From positions 35,509 through 99,508 of the forward strand of contig JAJFHZ010000019.1 in NCBI GenBank assembly GCA_021775355.1: a DNA stretch of 64,000 nt, in the 5' to 3' direction. How positions within the stretch are numbered: the first letter of the stretch is position 1; every line of letters starts with the position of its first letter. The notes below the pieces were generated by a model, which saw nothing but the letters and a program-made list of their open reading frames with translations, was not told the DNA's origin and did no database searches. Origin of the DNA: Amylibacter sp. GTDB lineage: Bacteria > Pseudomonadota > Alphaproteobacteria > Rhodobacterales > Rhodobacteraceae. Below are positions 1 through 7,740 of this stretch, in pieces. The position numbers and the translations under genes were made by a program.

Positions 1-368
1 CCATCCCCGAAATGCGCCAGCCAACTCGCGAACCATTCTCTGGCTGTGGCACAACAGATTAATGATCCGTTTGCTGCCAGATGATCCAACCACAAAAAAC
101 TATGGGCAGATTTCTGAAATGGCCTATTGTTACTATTAATATCCCAAATCGGGGTATGGGGATCCCGGATCAGACGCCCATCGATTAAAAAATTCCCGTC
201 AGCCAACTGCAACCCTTTTTGTGCAGACCCTATACCGTGCACCATTGGTTGTGAGATAAAAGCCCTTGCCGCTTTTCTCCGCCACGTGCGCCGCGCCACA
301 GCCCTCGTCTTGCGAAACTGATGATCGCGTTTTAATCGATTTAACAATTCAACAACTTTTACTAACAC
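1..368 (-). CDS. Heparinase II/III family protein, N-terminal part (runs off the window)
   Basis: The minus-strand frame is open from the stop at 381-383 to the window edge. It encodes an Arg-rich start, then a segment typical of Rhodobacterales heparinase II/III-like proteins: IGSAQKGLQLADGNFLIDG, PIWDI, FQKSAHSFLWLDHLAANG. These proteins are thought to act on polysaccharides in the envelope or periplasm; the substrate here is unknown. The gene follows rsmB on the same strand after about 57 bases, the order I recall for this family in Roseobacter-group genomes. The start is uncertain: GTG at 366-368 or TTG at 345-347, neither with a strong ribosome binding site. The C-terminal catalytic part lies outside the window. 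Confidence 0.65.
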   Translation of the reverse strand, partial: MLVKVVELLNRLKRDHQFRKTRAVARRTWRRKAARAFISQPMVHGIGSAQKGLQLADGNFLIDGRLIRDPHTPIWDINSNNRPFQKSAHSFLWLDHLAANGSLICCATAREWFASWLAHFGD

Positions 369-425
369 ACTACATTTGGCCTAAATTTGTTTCTTTACCT
401 TGTCTATGGTTTGAGCCCATTACTG

Positions 426-1721
426 TCACCCGGTTTTCTTGACCAGCTTTGCAACAAAGAACCCGTCCATGCCACCCTTCTCGGGCCAGTAAGACGGCAA
501 AGTCCGCAAATACCCGTCTTTGGTCGACCAGTCGCGCGGCACCCCTAACGCATCGGTATCTATCGGCTCTATGACCGCTGTTTCATTTTGCGTCAAAAAT
601 CCTGTGATCTGATCTTCCCCTTCACGCTTCAACAATGAACAGGTGCTGTAAACCAATTGTCCGCCCGGTTTAAGCCACGCAAAAGCGCGTTCCAGCATTT
701 TTTTTTGTAATGCCACCAGACTGTTAATCGCATCCTTATTCTTTAAATGTGGCAAATCTGGGTGCCGCCTGATTGTGCCTGTGGCAGTACAAGGCGCATC
801 CAGTAGGATTGCATCATATTCAACGCCCGGTTTCCACGTCAAAACATCTGCGGTCACAACCTTTGCCGTCAAGCTTGTGCGAACCAGATTTTCATGCACC
901 CGTACCAGACGGTGCTTCGACATATCCATCGCCGTCACTTCACCACCGGCCGCTGCCAGTTGCAAAGTCTTGCCACCGGGGGCCGCACAAAGATCCAAAA
1001 CCTTTTTACCCTCAAGATTTGTCAAACACCGCGCGGGCAGGCTTGCCGCGAAATCTTGTACCCACCAGGCGCCTTCTTCAAATCCCGCAAGAGCAGATAC
1101 TTGCCCAGCTTTTCGTAAACGCAAGGCCCCGTCACCAATTATTTCGGCATCCAGCAATGCCACTAACTCCGGTACATCCGCCACGTCCTTAACCGTAATA
1201 TCCAGCGGCACGCTTTTCACGTGCGCCTGTTCGATCAAGGCCACTGCATCTTTGCCGTGATCTTTTAACATGATAGAACGCAGATAATACGGTAATTCCT
1301 GCGTTGGGTGTTCTTGCCAATGTTCGCGCCCCTCACGATCCAGCTTGCGGCAGACCGCATTGATCAAACCCGAAAGATGCGCGGTTTTGCGTGAAAGTTT
1401 TGCCAGGTTCACCGCCGAATCGATCGCCGCGTGTGGACTGATTCCATCCACCAGCAGCTCTGCGGCACACAGGCGTAAAATATGCTGCGCACGTAAAGGC
1501 GGCTGCTTTTTCAGATAGAAATCCAACAACATATCAATCGGTTCAAGATAACGCAGCGTCGTCGTTGCCAGGCTTTGCGCCCGCGCACGTTCCGATCCCG
1601 ACAGCTTTTTCAATATATCACTGCCCGCATCGGCCATCTCGGACAACGGTCGTTGCTCAAACAAAACTCCGTTCAACAGGTTCAGTGCAGCTATACGCGC
1701 GGACAAGCCAGCTTTTGCCAT
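426..1721 (-). CDS. rsmB: 16S rRNA (cytosine-967-C5)-methyltransferase RsmB
   Basis: RsmB methylates C967 of 16S rRNA using S-adenosylmethionine. The 431-residue protein has a NusB-like RNA-binding domain (about residues 5-130) and a Rossmann methyltransferase domain. Visible motifs are VLDLCAAPGGK (about 242-251, SAM binding), DAPCTATGTIRRHPD (from 308) with one catalytic-type Cys, and YSTCSL (358-363) with the second Cys. Length and motif order fit the RsmB/Fmu family. It starts at an ATG and is first in a minus-strand pair with the heparinase-like gene. Other RNA m5C methyltransferases of this family usually lack the NusB domain, so RsmB is the best call. Confidence 0.93.
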   Translation of the reverse strand: MAKAGLSARIAALNLLNGVLFEQRPLSEMADAGSDILKKLSGSERARAQSLATTTLRYLEPIDMLLDFYLKKQPPLRAQHILRLCAAELLVDGISPHAAIDSAVNLAKLSRKTAHLSGLINAVCRKLDREGREHWQEHPTQELPYYLRSIMLKDHGKDAVALIEQAHVKSVPLDITVKDVADVPELVALLDAEIIGDGALRLRKAGQVSALAGFEEGAWWVQDFAASLPARCLTNLEGKKVLDLCAAPGGKTLQLAAAGGEVTAMDMSKHRLVRVHENLVRTSLTAKVVTADVLTWKPGVEYDAILLDAPCTATGTIRRHPDLPHLKNKDAINSLVALQKKMLERAFAWLKPGGQLVYSTCSLLKREGEDQITGFLTQNETAVIEPIDTDALGVPRDWSTKDGYLRTLPSYWPEKGGMDGFFVAKLVKKTG

Positions 1722-1858
1722 TTCAAGTGCCTAACTCATAAGGTTCTAAACATTGTGGGGCTTATGCCTGAAACAGCGCAGATCAGCCAGAGCATAAAAT
1801 TGCGCTTCCCCAAAAGCTGCGTTAGATAGAGGTTAGCAAAAACAGGCATAGATATCAA

Positions 1859-2041
1859 ATGACCCAAACAGACAAAGACCAGCGCATCAAAGACGCCGCC
1901 AATCGCGCCTTGGCCGAGGCCCAAGCACGCAAGAAAGACAATCCGGACTCTGACATGCCAACCGAATTAGGAGGCCGAGATGGCCCGGAACCCACCCGCT
2001 ATGGCGATTGGGAGAAAAAGGGAATTACCTCTGATTTTTAG
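1859..2041 (+). CDS. SDHAF4-type succinate dehydrogenase assembly factor (DUF1674)
   Basis: This 60-residue protein ends with GGRDGPEPTRYGDWEKKGI plus a short acidic tail, the hallmark of the DUF1674/SDHAF4 (Sdh8) family. Family members bind flavinylated SdhA and assist succinate dehydrogenase assembly. The N-terminal half is charged and probably disordered, as usual. Length matches bacterial homologues. It is transcribed divergently from rsmB, with its ATG about 137 bases from the rsmB start, so the interval should hold promoters for both. Family assignment is strong; function in this organism is inferred. Confidence 0.88.
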   Translation: MTQTDKDQRIKDAANRALAEAQARKKDNPDSDMPTELGGRDGPEPTRYGDWEKKGITSDF

Positions 2042-2060
2042 AAAATCGGGTTGAAGCGCC

Positions 2061-2870
2061 CTAAAGCCCCAACACATCCATCATATCATATTCACCGGGG
2101 GATTTTCCTTGCCCCCATAGGGCTGCCTTTAACGCGCCACGGGCGAAAATCTGACGATCCGTTGCAAGATGACGCAATACGATACGTTCACCATCAGCGG
2201 CAAAAATCACATCATGTTCGCCAACAACATCGCCGCCACGTATTGCACTGAAACCAATATCGCCACGTTTGCGTTCACCTGTAATTCCGTCGCGCCCGCG
2301 ATCGGCTACATCAGCCAAGGACACCCCGCGCCCTATTGCTGCGGCCTCTCCCAGCATCAAAGCGGTGCCGGATGGCGCGTCAACCTTATGCCGATGATGG
2401 CTTTCAACAATTTCTATGTCGAAATCTTCATCCAGGGCGGCGGCCACCTTTTTGGTCAGTTGCACCAACAGGTTCACCCCCAGACTCATATTACCTGCAC
2501 GTACAATTGCACAATGCCGCGCAGCTGCCGCTAATTTCGCCAGATGCCCCGCATCAAATCCCGTTGTCCCAATCACATGAACTGCGCGTGCTTGTGCCGC
2601 AAGCTTCGCGTGTGCCACCGTGGCATCGGGGGATGTAAAATCAATAATTGCTTGCGATTTCGCAAAAACCTCTAACGGGTCATCCGATACGTTCACCCCA
2701 GATGCGGTCCCGCCCATCACAACGCCTAAATCCTGACCAACCCACGCGTGCCCCGCGCGTTCCGTTACCCCGGACAAAACCGCGTGTTCACTGTCATTCA
2801 CCGCAGCAATCAACATTTGCCCCATACGACCAGAGGCACCAACAATTGCAATTTGTGTCAAATCAGACAT
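2061..2870 (-). CDS. dapB: 4-hydroxy-tetrahydrodipicolinate reductase DapB
   Basis: DapB reduces hydroxytetrahydrodipicolinate with NAD(P)H in the diaminopimelate/lysine pathway. The 269-residue protein starts with [14 protein letters not shown], the N-terminal dinucleotide-binding loop. It carries the family signature [20 protein letters not shown] (about residues 153-172), which includes the catalytic His pair and Lys. The family length is about 270. It is convergent with the SDHAF4-like gene (20 bases between stops) and divergent from rbfA. The dapA and dapE genes lie elsewhere in this window, so the pathway is dispersed. Confidence 0.95.
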   Translation of the reverse strand: MSDLTQIAIVGASGRMGQMLIAAVNDSEHAVLSGVTERAGHAWVGQDLGVVMGGTASGVNVSDDPLEVFAKSQAIIDFTSPDATVAHAKLAAQARAVHVIGTTGFDAGHLAKLAAAARHCAIVRAGNMSLGVNLLVQLTKKVAAALDEDFDIEIVESHHRHKVDAPSGTALMLGEAAAIGRGVSLADVADRGRDGITGERKRGDIGFSAIRGGDVVGEHDVIFAADGERIVLRHLATDRQIFARGALKAALWGQGKSPGEYDMMDVLGL

Positions 2871-2987
2871 CCCGAAAACTCCATATTCTTAATTCCCTTT
2901 AACCCGACAAAAGAGTAAAGGCTAGCTTGCAGTCATCTGCTAAGTCTCTTAAATGAAGCTGACCCAACAATTGACAGGATAAACAGC

Positions 2988-3383
2988 ATGCACAGCCCCG
3001 ACGGACCCAGTCAGCGACAACTGCGCGTCGGCGAAATGCTGCGCCGTGCCATTTCGGACGTGCTTGCGCGCGGTGATCTTTATGATACCGACCTTGCCAA
3101 TACCTCAATCACGGTGGGTGAAGTGCGCACATCCCCCGACCTGAAAAACGCAACCGTATTCGTCTACCCGCTTGGCGGCCAAAACGCAGATAATGTTGTA
3201 GCCGCATTAAACAAAAGCAGCGGTGAAGTGCGCTATGCACTTACCAAAAACGTCACCCTGAAACATTCTCCTAAAATAAAATTCATGCTTGATACAACAT
3301 TCGACCAAATGGACGAAACCCACCGTTTGCTGAACCAGGAAAATGTCACACGGGATTTAGACCACGATGAACAGGACGTCTAA
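2988..3383 (+). CDS. rbfA: Ribosome-binding factor A
   Basis: RbfA is a small KH-fold protein that binds the 30S subunit and is needed for maturation of the 16S rRNA 5' end. The 131-residue protein has the usual QLRVGEMLRRAISDVL start and the conserved middle ITVGEVRTSPDLKNATVFVYPL. It starts at an ATG with an upstream AGGA. Its 3' end overlaps truB by 17 bases, so the two are translationally coupled, a common bacterial arrangement. Confidence 0.93.
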   Translation: MHSPDGPSQRQLRVGEMLRRAISDVLARGDLYDTDLANTSITVGEVRTSPDLKNATVFVYPLGGQNADNVVAALNKSSGEVRYALTKNVTLKHSPKIKFMLDTTFDQMDETHRLLNQENVTRDLDHDEQDV

Positions 3384-4281
3384 GAAGCGTGATGTTGATG
3401 GCTGGCTGATTGTCGACAAACCCGCCGGCATCACCTCCACATCAGTTGTCAACAAAGCCAAATGGTTGTTTCAGGCAAAAAAAGCGGGCCATGCAGGCAC
3501 GTTGGACCCGGATGCAACAGGCTTGTTGGCCATAGCCTTTGGCGAAGCCACAAAAACCATTCCTTACATCACCGATGGCCTGAAAACCTACGAATTTGCC
3601 ATCACATTGGGGGCTGCAACCACAACCGATGACGCTGAAGGCGACATCATCAACAGTAATGAACTGCGCCCAGATGATGCCGACATTCGCGCGGTACTAC
3701 CCGCATTCGTCGGCTTGATTGCACAAACCCCGCCCAAATTCTCTGCCGTCAAAATTAACGGCGAACGGGCTTACACAATTGCCCGGCGCGGCGATGATGT
3801 TGAATTGGCCAGCCGCGAATTGTTCGTCAACAAGCTGGAATTTGTGAAACGCTTATCGCAGGATGATGTTGAACTGACCTTGGAATGCGGCAAAGGTGGT
3901 TATGTACGCTCAATCGCACGTGATTTAGGCGAAAAACTGGGGTGCTTGGCCCATGTAAAATGGTTGCACCGCCTTGACACAGGGCCTTTTGACATCACAC
4001 AAAGCATCACCCTTGATAGTCTGATTGCGATTGAAGATATGGCAGACCGTGAATCCTTGCTTTTACCGATTGAGACAGGTCTTGCAGAACTGGAATATAT
4101 TGAAATATCGGATCAAGCTGCAACCGACATCCAACACGGCATGAGCATCCATGTGGATACCGACCCAAGTGGCCCCGGCACAGCTGTCTGGGTAAACTTG
4201 AACGGCAAAGCACAGGCTATCGGTCTTGTCGAACATGGTACTTTCAAACCGAAGCGTGTCATTCTACAAAGAACCCTATGA
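3367..4281 (+). CDS. truB: tRNA pseudouridine(55) synthase TruB
   Basis: TruB makes pseudouridine 55 in the T loop of tRNAs. The 304-residue protein has the catalytic motif GHAGTLDPDATG, with catalytic Asp at about residue 47, and the supporting motifs KPAGITS near the N-terminus and GGYVRSIARDLGEKLG in the middle. The C-terminus carries a short PUA-like extension. It overlaps rbfA by 17 bases upstream, and its TGA shares ATGA with the next gene, so rbfA-truB-DUF1643 is read as one operon. Confidence 0.95.
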   Translation: MNRTSKKRDVDGWLIVDKPAGITSTSVVNKAKWLFQAKKAGHAGTLDPDATGLLAIAFGEATKTIPYITDGLKTYEFAITLGAATTTDDAEGDIINSNELRPDDADIRAVLPAFVGLIAQTPPKFSAVKINGERAYTIARRGDDVELASRELFVNKLEFVKRLSQDDVELTLECGKGGYVRSIARDLGEKLGCLAHVKWLHRLDTGPFDITQSITLDSLIAIEDMADRESLLLPIETGLAELEYIEISDQAATDIQHGMSIHVDTDPSGPGTAVWVNLNGKAQAIGLVEHGTFKPKRVILQRTL

Positions 4282-4787
4282 TCACTAAAACCCACACTAA
4301 GGGCGATGCCCCATCGACTGCAATCTATTCGGATTGTGAAAACTATCGCTACAGCCTGACCCGCATCTGGGACGATAACGCACCGCGCGTATTGTTCGTG
4401 ATGCTGAACCCGTCCACCGCCACAGAAGTGCAAAACGATCCAACCGTGGAACGTTGCGAACGCCGCGCCCGCGCGCTTGGCTACGGTGCATTTTGCGTGT
4501 GTAACATATTTGCCTACCGCGCCACTAATCCGAATGTTATGCGTGCACAGACTGATCCTGTCGGCCCTGAAAACGACACCGCCATTACTGACGCTGCCCT
4601 ATGGGCAAATGACATCGTCTGTGCATGGGGCACCCACGGCGCACATAGAAATCGTGGTCCCGAAGTGGAACAAACCCTGCGTGCGCAACCCAAACCGTTG
4701 GCTCATTTGGGTCTTAGCATTGCAGGTCACCCCAAACACCCCCTTTACATCGGGTATAAAACACAGCCACAACGCTGGGATGAATAA
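4278..4787 (+). CDS. DUF1643 domain-containing protein
   Basis: This 169-residue protein matches the DUF1643 family. The segment RYSLTRIWDDNAPRVLFVML, the NPSTATEVQNDPTVERCERRA-type motif and the C-terminal GHPKHPLYI are typical. No biochemical function is established. It is cytosolic by composition. Its ATG overlaps the truB stop, and its stop overlaps the start of the DMT transporter, so it sits inside the rbfA-truB operon. Any link to RNA or ribosome maturation is only contextual. Confidence 0.85.
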   Translation: MITKTHTKGDAPSTAIYSDCENYRYSLTRIWDDNAPRVLFVMLNPSTATEVQNDPTVERCERRARALGYGAFCVCNIFAYRATNPNVMRAQTDPVGPENDTAITDAALWANDIVCAWGTHGAHRNRGPEVEQTLRAQPKPLAHLGLSIAGHPKHPLYIGYKTQPQRWDE

Positions 4788-5652
4788 TCAGACCAAAGGC
4801 TTGTTGATCACCACACTCGGTGTTCTGTTTGTCATCCCGGACGCTCTGTTCGTACGACTGATCGAGGCAGAGCCTTTGGTCGTGGCGTTTTGGCGCAGTT
4901 TTCTGACGGGCAGCGTTTTGTTCGTCGGATTGTTCCTGATGAGCGGCACAAAAATATTTGGCAAAATGAAAGACACAGGGGTAAAAGGGCTGATATATAC
5001 GCTTTTTGCCGGCAGTAGTTCAGTATTTTTTGTTGTGGCTATCCGTAATACAAGCGTTGCAAACGTCGTATTTATCCTTGCCGCCATGCCCGTTTTTGCC
5101 GCTCTCTATAGCAGGGTATTTCTAGGCGAACGCCTTAGCCAACGTATGATTTGGACAATTATACTAGTCATCTTAGGCCTGTGCGTCATTACATATGGTT
5201 CGTCAGCCAATGAAATCGCCCATTGGTCTGGTGATCTTCTTGCCCTTTTCGCATGTGCATTTTTTGCAGTCGCAATCACAGCCGCGCGCGCGGCCAGACC
5301 CGTCTCTATGGTGCCCGCAGCCCCAATAGCCTACTTAGGTGCTGCAAGCGTCCTGTTTTTATTTGTCGATCCATTTTCAATCCTACCATCACAATGGTGG
5401 CTGGTCGGATTGCAGGGTGGCTTCTTTATTGCTATCAGCACAATCTTTTTGGCCATTGGCCCCCGCTTCATCACATCACCCGAGGTAGCCCTCTTGATTC
5501 TCTTGGAATCTATTCTAGCCCCTATTTTAGTCTGGCTTTTTGTAGGGGAAGAGCCGGGTGAATGGGCCCTTATTGGTGGTGCAATCGTTATATCCGTTAT
5601 TTTCGTATCAAACATGATTGCACTGCTGAGAAAAAGGCCCGCTAAAAGATAG
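4780..5652 (+). CDS. DMT/EamA-family transporter
   Basis: This is a 290-residue inner-membrane protein with about ten hydrophobic segments arranged as two EamA repeats, the fold of drug/metabolite exporters. The open frame extends upstream to 4477, but that part reads as an out-of-frame shadow of DUF1643. The ATG at 4780 (MNNQTKGLLITTLGV) gives the expected EamA start and overlaps the DUF1643 stop by 8 bases. Substrate is unknown. The gene ends inside a bidirectional terminator shared with the convergent FMN reductase. Confidence 0.85.
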   Translation: MNNQTKGLLITTLGVLFVIPDALFVRLIEAEPLVVAFWRSFLTGSVLFVGLFLMSGTKIFGKMKDTGVKGLIYTLFAGSSSVFFVVAIRNTSVANVVFILAAMPVFAALYSRVFLGERLSQRMIWTIILVILGLCVITYGSSANEIAHWSGDLLALFACAFFAVAITAARAARPVSMVPAAPIAYLGAASVLFLFVDPFSILPSQWWLVGLQGGFFIAISTIFLAIGPRFITSPEVALLILLESILAPILVWLFVGEEPGEWALIGGAIVISVIFVSNMIALLRKRPAKR

Positions 5653-5662
5653 GGCCTTTTTA
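5631..5662. terminator. Bidirectional terminator between convergent genes
   Basis: AAAAAGGCCC (5631-5640) pairs perfectly with GGGCCTTTTT (5652-5661) around an 11-base loop. The A-tract and T-tract make it work as an intrinsic terminator on both strands. It overlaps the last codons of the DMT transporter and abuts the stop of the FMN reductase. Confidence 0.85.
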
Positions 5663-6202
5663 CTATTTCAACGTCGCCAATGCCGTATGTAATTGCTCTT
5701 GAACATCCACATCTTTAATACAGCCTTTTTCAACATCAAAAACATCATAAAAACTGGCAATCGATAAGTCAGCCTTTACATCCGCCCCGAAAAACGATGC
5801 CGAGGCTTTTGCCAGACCCAATACGCTGGCCGCACCGCCCGCACCCGGCGAGGTCGCCAAAATAACCATCGGCTTGTCCTGAAAAACTTTGCCGTCAATA
5901 CGCGACACCCAATCAAACAGGTTTTTATAAGCAGCCGTGTAATTGCCGTTGTGTTCCGCATAGGAAATCAACAAAGCATCCGCCGCACCGATTTTTGCGG
6001 CAAACTGATGTGCTAAATCAGGTATCCCGCCTGCTTCTTCACGGTCGCTACTATAAATCGGCATCTCATAATCATTGATGTCCAGCATTTCGACTTCTGC
6101 GTCTTTGATAATATCTGTTTTCAATATATCTGCGGCGTGGCTGACCAATTGTTTATTGATCGATTTGGAACTGCTGCTGGCAGCAAAAGCTAGAATTTTC
6201 AT
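5663..6202 (-). CDS. NAD(P)H-dependent FMN reductase
   Basis: This 179-residue flavodoxin-like protein starts ILAFAASSSSKSINKQL, where the Ser/Lys-rich loop binds the FMN phosphate. It carries a LLISYAEHNGNYTAAYKNLFDW block and TSPGAGGAASVLGL, as in NADPH-dependent FMN/quinone reductases. The frame extends 16 codons further upstream, but the ATG at 6202 is preceded by GAGGA at good spacing and gives the standard N-terminus. It is divergent from a LysR regulator that probably controls it. The physiological electron acceptor cannot be told from sequence. Confidence 0.85.
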   Translation of the reverse strand: MKILAFAASSSSKSINKQLVSHAADILKTDIIKDAEVEMLDINDYEMPIYSSDREEAGGIPDLAHQFAAKIGAADALLISYAEHNGNYTAAYKNLFDWVSRIDGKVFQDKPMVILATSPGAGGAASVLGLAKASASFFGADVKADLSIASFYDVFDVEKGCIKDVDVQEQLHTALATLK

Positions 6203-6263
6203 ATTGTCCTCATTGTTTTTTATGAACATATATGTATTAATAATATACACAATATATCTAAAA

Positions 6264-6278
6264 GCACATTATATGTGC
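6264..6278. promoter_or_regulatory. Candidate LysR operator palindrome
   Basis: GCACAT-TAT-ATGTGC is a perfect 6+6 inverted repeat in the 94-base divergent interval between the FMN reductase and the LysR-type regulator. Size and position suit LysR autoregulation and control of the divergent partner. The surrounding sequence is very AT-rich (6225-6262), consistent with overlapping promoters. Binding is inferred, not shown. Confidence 0.5.
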
Positions 6279-6296
6279 ATTTTTGCAAAGGTTATA

Positions 6297-7157
6297 ATGA
6301 ACCATTGGAACGAGATTAGAACAGCCTATCATGTTGTGCGCCTTGGCACTGTCAGTGCGGCAGCCGATGCATTAGGCGTGCACCGCGCAACCGTTATCCG
6401 CCACATCGACACGCTGGAAGCCGAACTTGGCGAAAAAATATTCCAACGTCACTCACGCGGCTACACCCCTACGGAAGTTGGGCAGGATTTATTGCGCGTC
6501 GCCCAAGCCACTGATGAGCAGTTCAGCCAGCTTGTTGGCCGCACCAAAGGGCGCGCCAAAGAATTGTCAGGCGAACTGGTTGTTACCTCATTGGAATTTC
6601 TGGCGCAAAACCTGCTGCCTGCATTAAACGCCTTTCAGGTCAAATATCCGAAAGTCGTCATTCGCTACATCACCAGTGACCGAGTTTTCAAAATGGAATA
6701 CGGTGAAGCCCATATCGCAATTCGTGCAGGCCCAAAACCGCAAAACCCCGATAATATTGTGCAACCGTTTATCCAGTCCGAAACGGGGCTTTACGCCAGC
6801 CGCGTATACGCAAAGCGTAACGGCATACCCAAAAGCCCCGCAGATTATCCCAATCATAATTTCGTCGGTTCGGATAATCCAAACTCCGGCGCACCATTTT
6901 TCGTCTGGATGCGTGAAAACATCCCGCAAGACAGATTATTTCTGCGCACAAATAGCCAGCGCATTCTCGATCAGGCGATTATCTCAGGTGCTGGCATTGG
7001 CTTCATGCGCGAGAACGACGCCCGTATGAATGGTTTGGTTCAGGTTCTTGCCCCACGCAAAGAATGGCAAAACGTATCTTGGCTGGTCACCCATGTAGAT
7101 TTACATCGCACTGCAAAAGTTCAAGCATTTCTAGCAGTGTTAAAGCAACACATCTAA
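6297..7157 (+). CDS. LysR-family transcriptional regulator
   Basis: This 286-residue regulator has an N-terminal winged helix-turn-helix (RLGTVSAAADALGVHRATVIRHIDTLE) followed by a periplasmic-binding-like effector domain. The open frame reaches back to 6075 through the divergent gene, but the ATG at 6297 (MNHWNEIRTAYHVV) gives the standard LysR start. It is divergent from the FMN reductase, the usual layout for a LysR regulator and its target. The effector is unknown. Confidence 0.88.
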   Translation: MNHWNEIRTAYHVVRLGTVSAAADALGVHRATVIRHIDTLEAELGEKIFQRHSRGYTPTEVGQDLLRVAQATDEQFSQLVGRTKGRAKELSGELVVTSLEFLAQNLLPALNAFQVKYPKVVIRYITSDRVFKMEYGEAHIAIRAGPKPQNPDNIVQPFIQSETGLYASRVYAKRNGIPKSPADYPNHNFVGSDNPNSGAPFFVWMRENIPQDRLFLRTNSQRILDQAIISGAGIGFMRENDARMNGLVQVLAPRKEWQNVSWLVTHVDLHRTAKVQAFLAVLKQHI

Positions 7158-7204
7158 CCCCATAAAGATTCTGCTTCCATTTTCACCGATTCACGCCTAC
7201 AAGC

Positions 7205-7292
7205 CCCCATCCGTGCAAATTCACGGACTCCACGGGCCTGACTGGACGATATCCCGGTCTGTGCCATTAACCTAAATCTCAAGGAGACCCCG
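7205..7292 (+). promoter_or_regulatory. rpsO leader with alternative hairpins
   Basis: CCGTG at 7211-7215 can pair with CACGG at 7222-7226 or with CACGG at 7231-7235. This gives mutually exclusive hairpins upstream of the rpsO ribosome binding site (AAGGAG, about 7281-7286). S15 represses its own translation through leader structures in several bacteria. Whether this leader does so is inference only. Confidence 0.3.
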
Positions 7293-7562
7293 ATGTCGAT
7301 AACACCAGAGCTGAAAGCACAGCTTATCAAAGAATATGCAACCAAAGAAGGTGACACTGGTTCACCTGAAGTTCAGGTTGCTATCCTTACATCCCGCATC
7401 AAAACGCTGACAGAGCACTTTAAAACCAACAAAAAAGACAACCACTCACGTCGTGGTCTTTTGAAAATGGTTGCCCTGCGCCGCAAGTTGCTGGACTACA
7501 CAAAAGGCAAAGATGAGGGCCGGTATCAGGACCTGATCAAACGCCTAGGCATCCGCCGCTAA
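7293..7562 (+). CDS. rpsO: 30S ribosomal protein S15
   Basis: S15 binds the central domain of 16S rRNA early in 30S assembly. The 89-residue sequence is canonical. It includes [17 protein letters not shown] near residues 22-38 and the C-terminal [19 protein letters not shown] block. It has a clear AAGGAG ribosome binding site and is followed by pnp, the conserved rpsO-pnp order. Confidence 0.98.
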   Translation: MSITPELKAQLIKEYATKEGDTGSPEVQVAILTSRIKTLTEHFKTNKKDNHSRRGLLKMVALRRKLLDYTKGKDEGRYQDLIKRLGIRR

Positions 7563-7567
7563 TACTC

Positions 7568-7593
7568 AAACGCGCTCCATCCGGGGCGCGTTT
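7568..7593 (+). terminator. rpsO-pnp intergenic hairpin, probable partial terminator
   Basis: AAACGCGC (7568-7575) pairs perfectly with GCGCGTTT (7586-7593), six bases after the rpsO stop. Only a short T run follows, so it may attenuate or stabilise the rpsO mRNA end. A second imperfect stem-loop (about 7646-7683) lies nearer pnp. In enterobacteria a hairpin at this place is cut by RNase III for pnp autoregulation; the same role here is inference. Confidence 0.55.
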
Positions 7594-7740
7594 GCACATC
7601 TAAGGGGCCCACGATTCCCTGCATGGTGCTAAATCGTGACTGTCCGTTGATCGCTGGGCCGGCTCGCCCCAATGATCGGATGATATGAAACAGAGCACGC
7701 AAGTACGCCAAGGGGCGACTGCGTAAAAATAGGAAACGAA

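Noticed and set aside
127..321. 64-residue plus-strand ORF
   Set aside because: It lies antisense to the heparinase-like frame, which has clear family similarity, and has no credible ribosome binding site.
773..1260. Overlapping plus-strand ORFs inside rsmB
   Set aside because: They are shadow frames of a conserved rsmB gene and show no protein-like composition.
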